NCBI GenBank assembly: GCA_023079485.1
Contig: CM041083.1
Location: 109,533,554 to 109,597,553 of the forward strand
Length of the DNA stretch: 64,000 nucleotides
Direction: 5' to 3'
Source: Archilochus colubris
Lineage: Eukaryota; Chordata; Aves; Apodiformes; Trochilidae
Position numbers and translations under genes: made by a program. The notes beneath the pieces are model-generated. The model did no database searches. It was not told the origin of the DNA and saw only the letters and a list, made by a program, of their open reading frames with translations. This document shows positions 23,150-35,450 of the stretch, piece after piece (the stretch's first letter is position 1; each line of letters begins with the position of its first letter).

Positions 23150-23440
23150 GAGCTGTTATGTGGGGGTTATTTATATAGTTTTAAATTAAAGATTATAACA
23201 GCTCACAGGCAATTTAATGTCCTGGATCTGAAAAGTGTGTTTTTTTAAATCACCTCAAAACTGAAATTTTTGGATTGAGAATATCTATTTAGGCGAGTTC
23301 ATAAATATGCATTTAATTGCTAAACCACTGATGTCTCTATAGCTATAAACACTCTACTGGTTTAATAATGTACATTTTAAAAGCTTCCTATCATCAGTAT
23401 TTACACTGCAGGGTCAATAATTATGTGTAATTCATGCCTC
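23150..23440. promoter_or_regulatory. Candidate conserved non-coding element
   Basis: The block is AT-rich but of high complexity. It contains clustered homeodomain, POU and forkhead-like words: ATGCATTTAATTGC (about 23309-23322), TAATTATG (about 23417), ATAAACA (about 23345) and ATTTACA (about 23399). Such composition is typical of developmental enhancers conserved across amniotes. Conservation cannot be seen from one sequence, so the call is only a candidate. Confidence 0.25.
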
Positions 23441-26400
23441 TCAATGCAGGAATTTTTTTCAAAGCAAGTACCAGCAAGTTTGTTTTGCTAAATCTTCACA
23501 TACTGCATTCAGCTACAGGGATACCTTGGCTAAAGTACACTGCATAAGATTGCCTAAAAAGCTACATGTTGGTAAGACTAGACTAGGCTTAATAGCTTAA
23601 AACAGTGGCTTAGACAGTTAGATCACCTTAAAAAAACCCCACCTTTTACTTGTACATGTTGTCAAGGGAAGGATCTCCTGGTCAGGAGAAGTTATTGAGG
23701 TCAAGAGTTTAGCACAAAGAAGACATCAAGAAGGTTCAGATGAATAACAAGTGCATGTGTATTTATAATAATATGGAGTTACAATTCTATGGTAATAGCA
23801 CTAACTACAGAGAGCATCATCACATAAATAAGGTACTGGAGTAGAGACCCATAGGGAACATCCAGTTATCAAAGGAAAGTAAATTTTGAGGGGAAAAAGC
23901 AAAAAGTCGTATTTGCCTGATGTAAAATTTTCTGGCATTTCACCTCTAAGATCAATGTCTCCCTCTCTCAGAAACCCTTGACTAGCAAGGCCAAGAAGCT
24001 GAGCAGATGTGGTATTTCTCACTTGTCAGTACAGAACACATGAAGCCTACAACACTTGTTACAGAATTTAGTGCACTTTTACCCAAACTTCCTTCTCCCT
24101 CTGTCCCATGTGAGTTTTCTGCCTGTGCCTTTCTATTCCTGGTCTAGACCTTTTTCCCCTAGGGTCAATATCCCTACATGTAGCACCAACATGCCCAGGA
24201 ACCAAACTTGCAATCCCAGAGATATTTGATCCAACACTTAGGCAACATGATTTCACTCATGATAGCTCTTGTTTATCCAGGCAAGCAGAAAAATGGTCGT
24301 GATTCAGTCTGGCTTGGCAGTAAACATTCAACAAATAGTCTTAGTATTAATGATAAGAATCAGTGTGTCTCCAAAGAACAGGGAAGAAAACTCCTGCCTA
24401 CAGCATGAGCCTGACAAAGAGGGGTCAGTGAAGGAGGCCTCTTACATTTTCTCTGCGTGAATGTCAGGGTCTGGATGAGAAGAACACCCCCTGTGAGTTG
24501 CTCACCCAAAAGGTCCTCAACTCCCTGAATTGCCTGAGACTTCTAGAGAGGAGGATTGGCTTTGGGACACCCCAACCCCACAGAAGTGCCTCAGTGGGGG
24601 TTCTGTCACTTGGACTGCCACCCTCTTTCTAGGGCATATTGTGGTCTGGAGCAGCCACAACTGGAGGATTTAAAATGGAAACCAAAACTCCAGCCCGCTG
24701 TGACACCAGTTTTTCTGCCAGCTGCTAGAGTCAGACCAATGAAATTCTTAAGCTGGGATATGGTTTTAAACATGTCAGCAATCTTAGTGAAGAAATTTTG
24801 GATTTGGGAACTCTAAAGGATTAAAGCATTGATAACACTCTACCCCTGCTAAAATGGAAAACGTTTGCCTTGAAACACGTGCACAAAAAGGCAGAAACCG
24901 GAGAGTGTGTGTTATGAAAGGATAATTCTTTTGTCTTTTACTTTTGTGAGGGTTATTCATAAGGTTTAGTTTCTTACATAGACTTGACATATTTACTCAG
25001 GTCCTACCTTGTGAGATAATTTTGCTTAGCAAATTCTGGATGTTTCTGCCCATTATTCGTTTAGTAACTGCAACCTTTCTACCATCGATTAGTGTGTTGC
25101 AATATAGGGTGTTAATCGACTTTGAACATTTAATTATGGTTTGTTTGAGCACAGCATTTTACAAGCACAGTGGTTCATCACATTGCTGGAACAAGTACAA
25201 TACAGCATCTTTAAAATTATGCACAAATAATAGATTAGTTTCAGCAATACTTTTTCAGCAGCATTAATAAAATCTCTCAAGCATGCAGAGAGCCAATGGC
25301 CAGGAGGATTCTCAGGAGGTCTTTCATACAGGATGCACATCTTTGTTACGAAATTCCTCAATGCCTTTTTGCTGTCTCCCTAATGACCAGTTAAATGGGC
25401 TCCCAGGAGAATGACTGAGTCAGAGCCAGCTTGAAAACTGCTGAGGAAACATCCTCTCTTACTGGAAATGATTTCCATCAAACTGCCATGTACCATATTT
25501 AGACTAACGGATCAGTAACGCCAAACAGAGGGAGCTAAGTTCACAGGGCTTGGGATTCTGCTCTATGTGAAAAGAAATTGCCTTTGTCTGGCCACAGTTG
25601 CTTTAGGGCAGGCTGTCCAAGGGCTCTCTAATGCTCAGACACAAATTCCAGTGGTGAGCTCTTGCTCTTGGTGTGGGGTAGGCAGCGTTCAGGAGTGGCA
25701 GCTGACCTTGTGAAGTCTGATTTGACCTACAAATGAGATATCATGCAGATCTTCTGATGCTTAATTGTGGGAGAGCTAGTCTTACCAGGTAGCCTCTACC
25801 AGCTACCTGGTTTACACCTGAAACGCTCTTTTTTCTTTCTTATGTGGCAAATGTATAATGTAGAAAACTTATTTTTAACTGTGTGCTTGTCGTTCAGTGA
25901 ATGCACACAACAAAGCAGCAATTAGCAGAGCATAGGGACTTCTAAGGTCAGTGGAGAAAAAAAAATGCCTGTCCTGTGTTATGCAAGAAGTCTAACATAA
26001 ATCTGCTTTTTTTATTATGCTTTTCTTGCTTAGCTCAGTGTCTATTAAACAGATAATGGTAACTGAAAGCAAGCCACATGCAGGAAGCTTTCTTTATTTT
26101 CATGTAATAAAGATATTTGTTGAGTTTGGATTGCTTAGGTAGCTGTTTAAAGCATTTTTTATTTTTAGAACTAGTGAAAAATGTTTACCAAGGACTGGAG
26201 GGAAAAGTAACTCCCTGGACTTCCCCATGTTTTTTCTTCATATTCAGAGGACAGTATTTTGAAAAGGCTCCAGGTTTTCCCAGTTGTTCTAGCTGTTCTA
26301 GCTTTGAAATTATCTAAGTCAGATAAGCAGCAGATCTGAAAACCCCAGGGTGGAGGGAACAGGGCAGGAGAGGGAGAGCATGTTGAGGACTCAATAGACC

Positions 26401-29400
26401 TCACTTGCCTCAGACCTGAAAAAGACTTGGCCACTTCCCTGCTTATCATAAACATATATTAATGCCTCAGTGATTCATGTTTCCTCTTGTCCTTCTCTGC
26501 TGCTGGCGTTGTTACTTGGTACTGTCAGCAGCCACTGTATTAGCCCCAGTGGAGAAACTCTGCATCAGCTTCACACATTTCAGTTCTACTCTCAAACCAA
26601 GGAGGCAGCAGTAAGGCCCCAGTCCACAGACATCTTTCTTCACCCTTCTCTCCATCCCTAAAGACTAGCAGTTACCCATTTTTATTCTCTTTCCTTCCAG
26701 GAATAACATTAATATTGCAAATCCAAACATTCTGAAATGAGGGGCTGCTGTGATCAAAACTTCTTATCTTTGATCATGTTAGAGATGTCTGAGACAGTCT
26801 GGTTTTGAAACTGGATTAGTAGTCCAGGTTGCTCAATGCCAATAGGTGGGGAGGATGGGTCCCAACCTAGCTCCTTGCCTACAGGTCTACAAAGGAAGAC
26901 CTAAATTTGGGTCTAGGGTATGGACGAGACAGACTTGGCATGTGATCTTTCTCACAGCAACTGTCTTCGCTGAATGGCCTGCTCTGGGTATGAATCAAGA
27001 CAGCCTGGTAAAGTAGCACTAAGTCTGAACTACATCTGCTCTGTTTGATGAAGAGGCTGGAAAGTCTGAAGCCAGCGAGTCAGGGGACTGGAGGAACAGC
27101 AGAGCCTGGCTGCTGTCTTGTGGGAGCTGAGTTCTGCTCTTGTCTCAAGCACAGTGTGCCTGCATGATGTCAGGTCTGAGGATTTATCACAAGAAGTCAT
27201 GCATTCCTCATTTTCTGCATGCCAAACCTATTGCCTGATGGTCTGACTTGCCAAAGTGTTGAAACTCATAACTTCAATCAAATTCAAATTTGTCATTGGA
27301 TGTTGGTGTCAGTGCTAAGTGGACTGAAAAATAATATTCTCAGGCTTTTAGAAGCCAAGCTACTAGATGTTCTACTACTGCCAAACAAGGTTAGTTTATC
27401 CTCTCCTCTCAGCAGGTCTCTAGGAGTTAAAAATCATTCTTGTTTGTGAAGTCCACACACAGGCTACTGGTGTCTACCACAGGAAGGGCAATGAGGAAAC
27501 TGATAGCCATATCTTCAGAGCAGGCTTTGAAGATTGTGCAACAAGCAGAACCTTGAATCACACATTAGGCAGATGACTTGTAATTATTTGTGTGTAGCCC
27601 ATCCTGAGCACTGAAGGAAACAAAAGCTCTGTGGAAAAATGGCATACAGATGGTGACTGAAGACTGTCATAAGGCAAGCTCATAAAGGCTACAAATAAAG
27701 GTTGCACAAGCATCCTCATCTCAGGCAACAGATAAATTCTGAGTGCGTGACTTTGCAACCTTAATAATGTTCTTTTAACTTAGAAGGTTTTTTTGTTTAT
27801 TTGTTTCAGGAGGATGATTGCCTTCAGTCATGCAAGCAGATTACCAACTAATTCTCTGATGAGTACATTTAAAGAAAGGGGCAGATCCTGTCTGGCTAGG
27901 CTAGTACTAATAAATTAAATAAAGACAAGGGATGCTCTCTGACCCAGAGGCTAGGAGGAACCATACAGCTAAATCTCTCTACCCCATGGTCTCTCCACCC
28001 AATGAGAGTGGTTACATCTGGCCTAGAAAGAGACTATAGTATGTACCATCTCCAGACCTTGTTCTGGGAAACTACTAGTTGGTACAGGCCCAAACCTGAG
28101 CAGGGAGTTTGATAGTAGTTAATATATAGAAACAAATCACAGGCTAGCATTTAAACCTGTATCCTTGGGTCTGTCTTGTTTGCTAGTATATGTATAGTTG
28201 GAACATATATTTACCCCGCTAAATAAAGTTAGGAGCACATCCCCAGCCAAAGCAGGAGCCTTCTGACTTTCTGCACTGCACAAGTGTTATACTCCTGGGC
28301 TCTGTGTTGGAGCTACCCCTCTAGCTCCTAGAAATAAAAGCTGAGCACGGTTACAGAAGCTGTTTTGTATAGGTGGTAAGGACCAGATCGACAGGACTGG
28401 ATTGCTCCATACCAGGCACGACACTGACATTGTCCCTGAAGGATCTGTATCCCTGCATCACACACCCTTATCCCACACATCAGGGAATGACATGCAGCCT
28501 CACAGCTTTGTCTTAAGCACTCCTCCCAGAGGCTGCTCCCAAAGCCCTTTTGTCTGTGTGTGTCAAATTCACCCTCCCCACTGTGAAAGGCAGAAAAACA
28601 TGAAGGCAGATGGCTGAAGAACACTGGAGGGTTTCAAGGGCATGCAGAAAAATCCCTCATGGCCCTTTAGGAGGAGTCTGGGAAGCCAAGAAGAGCAAGG
28701 AGAGGTCACAAGTGGGAGCTTATCCCGAGATGGACAGGAGGCCTGCCACTAAGAACATACCTTCAGTGAGCAGTGGTGCCAAGGCAGATTTCAGAAACTG
28801 AAATTTTATTATATAGAGACGTGGGATGCCAAGACACATGTTAGCGCAGCTTGACACTCCGTAGGGTACTGTAACAAGCTGCATCAGATATTTGGTCCCT
28901 GTGGAGAAGCTGTGCTTTGGCAACCCACAACCTAAAACACCAGTTCTATGAGCTACCCAGCAGGCAGAAGTGTACCAGGACCCAGCACTCCCAGGGGAAC
29001 ACCAGTGGCTGGGACGTGTATGGAGGACATAAGAAGAGAGCTTGCCCTTTAGTCACCTGACTTCCCTGTGCTTGTGTTGACAAGCAGATACAGGGACAAT
29101 GGAGCAGGAACACAGCAACAGCAGAGGTGCACTGTTCCATCACATCTCCTTAATGATGCTGAGCAAATAAATCTGCAGGATAGCTGACCTGTGGTGCTTG
29201 ACAGCTCCTGCAGCCTCAGGGAACTGGCAGCAGGGGCCTCTCAAGATGGAAACCTCATGTGATAAACACAACAGATAAAGCCACAGCAGCAAGAGATTAT
29301 TTCCTTATCAGCCATATCAGCACCTCTGCTCCTGTCCCTATCTGCTAGCAGTGTAGAATGTTATGGTAGTAGACACACCTCAGCACACAGAGCATGAACC

Positions 29401-30930
29401 ATCAGGTACACAGGCAGGTGGGAACCCACACTTCTCCTCCTGGCACACCTCTGGGCTGGGGGTAAGGATGCTCCACTACATCCAGAAATGCCCCTGCCCA
29501 CCCCAGCCAGATGAGAAACCCCTGCCCTTCTCAGGCACACATTACAGTGTTTATTTGCCTTGTGCAAAGTCACAGAATTGACTGGGCCTCTTCTCCAAAG
29601 AGTGCCCCTGGGACTGGGGCCCCTCAAAACATGGCAGCAGATGTTGGTCTTGAAGGGCAGGTAACCCCCGAGAGCCCTAACTGAGAGGCTGACAGAAACT
29701 CCTGTAAATGAGACAGCAATAGGGGCTGAGCTGTTTCAATGAGTGACTAGACACACACAGCTGGTGAAAGACATTATAGGCATTTTGCATGACTGTGAAT
29801 ATAAGCAGGAATCATCTGCTTACAGGAAGGAGAGAAGAAGAGAGGAAGGACTGAGCAAAAGAGTTAAAGCAAAGGTTATGTATGTGCAGAAAGAAGCAAC
29901 CCCAAATTTTTTTACTGTTACTGCAATAAGACTAGAAACCTTAGGAGCTGATTCTGCAATGTGATACATGATGACTGTGATGCTGTCATCTTCTGCCACA
30001 GAGGCATAGATGAATTCTCACCACTGTCCCACCATGCTGGCCTCAGGTGGTTCATGGAGCCAACCATGACCCAGCTCCATGGTCAGGGAACCCAGATGCA
30101 GCTGCAACAGCTCAGCAACCTCACACCACACAAGGAAGGATGGTATGCCTGCTAGCACTGCCTTGGTAACACTTCTGTCCCTCCTGTCCCTCAGTTCAGG
30201 GGCACCATCCACAGACACGGAACCCAGTAGTGATGGTAGCAAGTGTGTCCGGACACATCAGCCTGCCTGGGCTCCCTGTCCTCCCTGGATCAGGACAGCA
30301 GGGCAGGCACCCCCTCCATGCTTTGTTTCATGCCTCTATTTCAGACCAGCTGGCCATGCCTTTCTTTTCTGCAGGCTCTGACTCTCATGGAAATGAGGCT
30401 GGCTGGCTGGCTGACCTCCATGCTGGGCAAAAGCCACATGATTCAAGTTCAGCATCACACACTGGTGCAAACATTGCAGCTGATGATTTTTCAGTCTTCC
30501 AGCATGATCATGCCTGGTCCAGTCCTGAGGGCCCTGAGCTGGTGCCCCAGCAGGCTGTAAGGGTCAGAGGTGTCTGGCTGCAAAAAAATCACAGGTTGCA
30601 CATTAGCCAAATTCTGGCAGCAGCCCCCTGGGACATGGGTTTCTCCCTGTTGCTGTTGGATATAGGGGCACAGGCACAGAGTGAAGTATGGGTGTGAGCA
30701 CAGGGGATGTCAGACAGGAAGTGCTCTGAGCTCTTTGAATCCCATAATGATTTTTCCGGTCTAAAATGTAGTAGGGGAGAAGCTGCTGGGTGGCTAGGAC
30801 AGCTCATTTAGTTGTCTTATTATAGATTTGGGAGCATTTAGTTTTGATCTGTTAATAAGAAAAAGGGTGAATGTTATTTCATGTTAGGCTTAGCCATGTG
30901 ATGGCTGGGTAGTTATTTTCTCCTTTTCCA
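23441..30930. other. Gene-free unique DNA
   Basis: About 7.5 kb hold no supportable gene. A 10-bp perfect hairpin at 25784-25811 is listed separately, and a short TGTTCTAGC duplication lies near 26285-26302. The stretch 29960-30560 is GC-richer but poor in CpG, with overlapping open frames in all plus-strand frames and a GGCT tetranucleotide run (about 30397-30412). I regard those frames as compositional. The interval 27890-28340 has AATAAA words and a promoter-like look that could hide an old LTR, but no terminal TG...CA pair or repeat partner could be confirmed. Confidence 0.45.
25784..25811. repeat. Perfect 10-bp inverted repeat (hairpin)
   Basis: ACCAGGTAGC (25784-25793) pairs exactly with GCTACCTGGT (25802-25811) around an eight-base loop, CTCTACCA. 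Each arm also contains the E-box-like core CAGGTA/TACCTG, bound in vertebrates by ZEB and SNAIL-type zinc-finger repressors. Either DNA-level binding or chance is possible. Confidence 0.75.
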
Positions 30931-30939
30931 CAATGACCT

Positions 30940-31200
30940 CATCACCTACTCTGTAACAAATTGTTGCTTTATATTGTTGTTTTGTATGACCCGGTCAAGT
31001 TTGCTTTGTACTGCAGTGAATTTGCTTTATCTATTTCAGTTTTCATAAACCCACTGACAATTGCCTCTTAAAATGAGAAATGTAAGCTTGATTATCTTGT
31101 ATCTTACATGCCTGGCCAAATAGGTTCATTTGCTTACAGCATGTGCTTTGGGAAAAGAAATGTCTAATAATAAAAAGTAAGTGAAATTTGATATATTGGC
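30940..31200. promoter_or_regulatory. Candidate conserved non-coding element
   Basis: The block is AT-rich, non-repetitive and free of microsatellite slippage, with words such as TGACCCGGTCAAG (a near-palindromic nuclear-receptor-like sequence at about 30988-31000), CAAATTGTTGC and TGCAGTGAATTTGC. It lacks coding potential and mobile-element signatures. The regulatory reading is inferred from texture alone. Confidence 0.2.
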
Positions 31201-33049
31201 AAATACCTTCCTATTTATTTCATATTTTAAAAATTTGTTCTTTCAAAAGGTATAGCTAGCTCCGAGTTCTCATACTTGTTAAAGCTCATAGAAAATACTA
31301 AGTTAGATTTGACTGTGTACCCCATATAACACTTTCAAGACAATTTCTTAAAGGGCAAAAAATGTTTTTGTTATTAATCTATAAAATGAAACTGCATCTC
31401 TAGAGTTTTTCATCTCCTTTTCATATCTGAATTTAACTTCCCCCCCCTTTCACTACCTAATTAAAATTATAGCTTATTAAAGTGATTTCTTCCAGCCAAA
31501 TGTGTCTACTCAGTATGTTCCAAATCCCATTTCTGCCTCCCCAAAGAAGAGCTGATGTGTATACCACACTCTCCAGTTCTGGAGCCAGAGGTGCATTAAG
31601 ATCCTTCAACTGTTTTGGCTTCAGTGACCTGAGTCATGGCAATAACCAGGCTTTAAAGCATCTCTTTTACAGATAACCACAGATAAAATATCCTCTCTAC
31701 GCTGGTAAATCAAAGAGCTCTTCTCTCCCACTTGTGCCACTTCACCTCATTTTGGTTGTGAATTAAGTAACCTCAGATACCCACCTATGGGGACTGCACA
31801 CCACCAACCCAGCTCCCTGACACAGCACAGACACCAAACCTGAGCCCAAGGACCTGCCTCCAGGCCCATCATGAGCACACACGAGTGCCCAGGAGCATTC
31901 TTTTCCAACCCAGGTGCTGCAGGACAAATACCACAGCTCTCCAGAAATGGCACCATAGCCCCTTTTCTCCACCCCAAGTGCAGGGTTAGAAACAGGGATA
32001 TCCCTCAGTACCTGCTCAGCAACTCCTGTGATACTGGCAGGAGCTGATGGACTGATGCACACATGAGAAGCAGAGCAGGGGCTGCTCATTCTCCCCCAGG
32101 TTTGTAAATGCTCCTTGGTAGTCCCAGTGGGCTGGAGACTCTGCTTGAATAGGTCAGGTAATAAAGTAACCACATCTTCCTCAGCTCCTAGGGATGTTTC
32201 AATAAAGTGTACACGTGCCCGAGCGGAGCACAAGAAAAGCCAGCACCAGTCCCAAAAAGCCACCAGAGACAGAAGAGCTGCATTAATGAGACCAACCTCA
32301 TAGGATCCTCTGCTCAGCAGAGAAACACAGCAATAGCACAGAGAAATTATAATACTGTTATTTTCTTTCCCCATTTCTCAGGCAATGTCAGACTTTTGGT
32401 ATGCCTACAGTACTTTTTGTGCTGTGCAGAAGTACCCCCTGTGTCTACACTTTAATTGGCCCTACCCTGATAGCCACATAAATGTGCATTTCCCTTTCAC
32501 TTCAAAGCATATACCACTTTCCGGAAGGAGATTTTCTTCCTGGTTCATTGTCTTGCCCAAAATCAAGATGTCGAGGTCAATCATTGTACAGCTACAGCAA
32601 GGAAAACAGATTTTATTACCTGGTAGAACTAGGTTAGCCCCAGGTATAGGCTGGGGTAGTTTTTTTCACCAGAGCTGGAAATTATCCATTACTGCATACT
32701 AAAAAGGAAATTGAAAGCAGTTCACTTTTCCTTTGCTTCTGCTAAAACAGATGAATTGGCATTTCAGCTCTGTGGAGAAATTCACAGGACCAATCAAAAA
32801 GCCAGAGTATAGCTTCTATATAATTAAATTGTAGGCAGTTATATTTTCCAGCAGCAGGTATGTTACTTGAAATGAACCTCCATGCTGTGTATCTGAGCAG
32901 TTCCAATTAAGAAAGTTCTGCTTTGAGATCTCGCAAGCCAAAACACACAGTATGGCATTGTGCCCTCAGCTATTAAACTAGAAATACAAACCACTTTTTT
33001 GTGGTTCAAATAATCTCCAGGAGATAGCTTTACTGGAAGTTTTAAGTCA
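31201..33049. other. Gene-free DNA with long minus-strand frame
   Basis: A C8 run lies at about 31440-31447. A 203-codon minus-strand frame (31763-32374) is among the longest in the window. Its translation is Cys/Ser/Gly/Leu-rich, has a hydrophobic start and shows no domain I recognise. The frame occupies a GC-richer patch with few CpGs. It could be an old mobile-element fragment or chance, and I do not call it a gene. Confidence 0.4.
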
Positions 33050-33185
33050 TATTCTTCACATCATAGTCGTCTAAATTGATGATTTCCATGACCTTTTCAT
33101 ATAATTACAGGAGTGTTGTGTGTCCATTTTGATTAAATGGTTCCATATGCCATTATGTTGCAGTTGTTTTTAAGGTTGCTGAAGT
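33050..33185. promoter_or_regulatory. Candidate conserved non-coding element
   Basis: The block contains TGACCTTT (nuclear-receptor half-site type, about 33090) and CCATTTTGATTAAATGG (33126-33142, with six-base inverted arms CCATTT/AAATGG). It also has several ATTA/TAAT cores and no repeat or coding signature. It is only a regulatory candidate, based on motif clustering. Confidence 0.22.
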
Positions 33186-33830
33186 AATTAGGTACTCTCT
33201 TCTATCTCTTCTCACAGGAGGCCACGGAGAACACACTGATTTCTTAAAATCAGTATCTACCTTTTATTGCATTGCATTATATTTCCACTCAGCTGATGTA
33301 ATACTTTGGTTCATAAATTTCATGGACGATAAGAAAGAACTGATCATGATCACAGACAGAAATTTATATGAAGACCATTAAGAACAGTAAGCCATATACT
33401 TCTGTACTAAGGCTTCCCTGCCATGTAAAATTATAAATGAATGGCATACTTTAATGATTAGTAAATTAAAATTTAATGGACTTTCCATTGCTGCCTGCTG
33501 TCTGTGCTTTATTTGAACTCAGGGAAGAGAGCCTCTATTTTCATTCAATGCGCCCATCTTGTTGGATGCTTTCCATTCAGTTAAGTGACCTAGAACATGT
33601 ACTTGCTGGTAGAACTGGTAATAAGAAGTGGATGAAATCAGAAACACAGATCTTTCGATGCTTTCCTTTTATTGGTTGTTATTCTCATTTACATTTTTCC
33701 CTCCTCTGACAATCCTGTGCTTAGTTCTTCAAAGTCGACAGCAGTTTTCTCTTCTTGCAGAACAGGGAGATACTTGCTTTGAAACCCCCCAGCACACCCA
33801 GTGGGTGCTCTGAAAGTGATTAGGTAGGAT

Positions 33831-33905
33831 TGGAAAGTATTAATAGTCATTGCATTACTAATTTCATTAGCCCTTGCATTATCATTATGTATTAATTATT
33901 ATAGT
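33831..33905. promoter_or_regulatory. Dense ATTA/TAAT homeodomain-type cluster
   Basis: About ten ATTA or TAAT cores occur in roughly 70 bases, including TATTAATAG, GCATTACTAATTTC, TTGCATTATCATTATG and ATTAATTATTA. They are irregularly spaced and therefore not a simple microsatellite. ATTA is the core recognised by most homeodomain proteins. The density suggests a homeodomain-driven enhancer, though AT-richness alone raises the background. Confidence 0.3.
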
Positions 33906-35369
33906 AGTGCCACTGAGTGCTAATATCAATGCTGACAGTATCAATTCCCTGAATGCATCTTGTGGTTGCTGAATCTACTCACTGCTCAGCAGACTGCTGT
34001 TTTTTGACAGCTGTAAGGTAACTGAAGCTGATGTCTGTGTTTAGCAAGCACCATATACCACTGAAATATTTCCTACATAAATTTGGTATGGAATTTGGAA
34101 TTTAAAATGGAGTAAAAGCCAAGCAGTCAAATCACATCAAGAAGACTCTGTTTCCAGAATGAGAAACTGAATACAAGGCAGAAATCAAAATCTAGATGCT
34201 CTTTCTTTGTTGATGGCATGAGTCATAAAAGCAAAAATTTCTTCAGAGGACTAACCTCTTCACTGGCTACTCTTCACCCTTGGGTGACTCTTAATGGCCA
34301 AGCAAGGCAGCAGCAAAAGAGCATCTCCATATCCTGTGGCAAGAGAAGGGACAAGGGGACATAGAGTGACAGCAGTCTCCTCACCACATTTGGATAAGCA
34401 GTAAGAGGGCAGTTAGGCCCTCCTGCTCCTTGAGCTCCTCCTTTCTGAAATCACAGTAGCCAAAGAATCCTTACTGGCTTTTTAGGCAAGTAATGCCAGA
34501 TGCCTTCTGCCCACCTGAACAGCACGGCAAGGACCAAGAGGGCAGATGACTGTATTTACTCTGAGGCCCATGTGTGCAGCAATGAATCTGGCCTTCATCA
34601 TCATTGAAAGTGCATATCTGATTTTTCTTCCTTTGGCCTCTTATCATTCACAACAACTTTCTTTTTCATACTTTTAGTTTTGCTTGTTATGTCTTGCCTT
34701 TGGTTGTATCTACACACATTTCTATGCCAGCTGCAGGTGAAACATCCTGCTTTGCATAAGGCTCAGCAATAGTTCTTCTCGTTGTTTAGACAACTCAAGC
34801 TTGCTTTAAAATTAAATCTATGTAAGTCAGGTATTTAGATAAGGTTTACATGTGGCACAAGCTTCTTGCATCATATGCATGCCTGTGTAACAATGAGAAC
34901 TACTTCTGGTGGAAGCCTGTGATTTACTGCAGGAAAACCAACCATGCTGAGTAATAAATAATAATTTGCATTGAACCTTTATTATTTCTCAGTCTATTTT
35001 AACACTGTACTACTATGATATGCTGCTTCTCTTTTATTTTTTGGCATATGGCCTGACTACAATAAATACTGTTGTTCAAAACACAGCAAAAGCACCGTAA
35101 GTCTGTTAATCAGCCTGATCTGCAGCATCCTAGAAAGATGTTTTCCAGTCATAAAACAAACAGTAATTCATTCATTCCTTGCAAATTCCAGCAAACACTG
35201 TAGAGGCCTCTTTGTAATCCATTCACTGCTTTATTGACACAGAATCCTCCAGGGAATACCATAAATCCATATAATGTGTTCTACCATTTGTGTCTGGATC
35301 CTTGATTTAAATGAAAGATATGTTTAAAGATCACACAGAAGCCATACAGTTCTCTTGGGCTGACATACC
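33906..35369. other. Gene-free unique DNA
   Basis: No gene, repeat or recognisable mobile element is seen before the CR1 tail at 35.4 kb. The sequence is AT-rich with frequent ATTA and AATAAA words. Confidence 0.5.
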
Positions 35370-35450
35370 TCTGGCAGGAGGGGTTGGACTAGATGATCTT
35401 TCGAGGTCCCTTCCAACCCCTAGGATTCTATGATTCTATGATTCTATGAT
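35370..35450 (+). mobile_element. CR1 LINE, extreme 3' tail
   Basis: Only the last 80 bases or so of a CR1 element are present: GGGGTTGGACTAGATGATCT, then GAGGTCCCTTCCAACCCC, then three tandem ATTCTATG units ending at 35450. It is on the same strand as the 17.3 kb copy and shares its 3' end type. Severe 5' truncation is usual for CR1. The octamer array is undegraded, so the insertion is not very old. Confidence 0.93.

Noticed and set aside
27890..28345. LTR-like stretch with AATAAA words
   Set aside because: No paired terminal repeat, target-site duplication, primer binding site or retroviral coding sequence is visible nearby.
30079..30697. Overlapping open frames of 100-155 codons with possible splice-acceptor-like TTTCAG and TGCAG
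   Set aside because: Several plus-strand frames are open at once, none resembles a known protein, and no matching donor could be identified.
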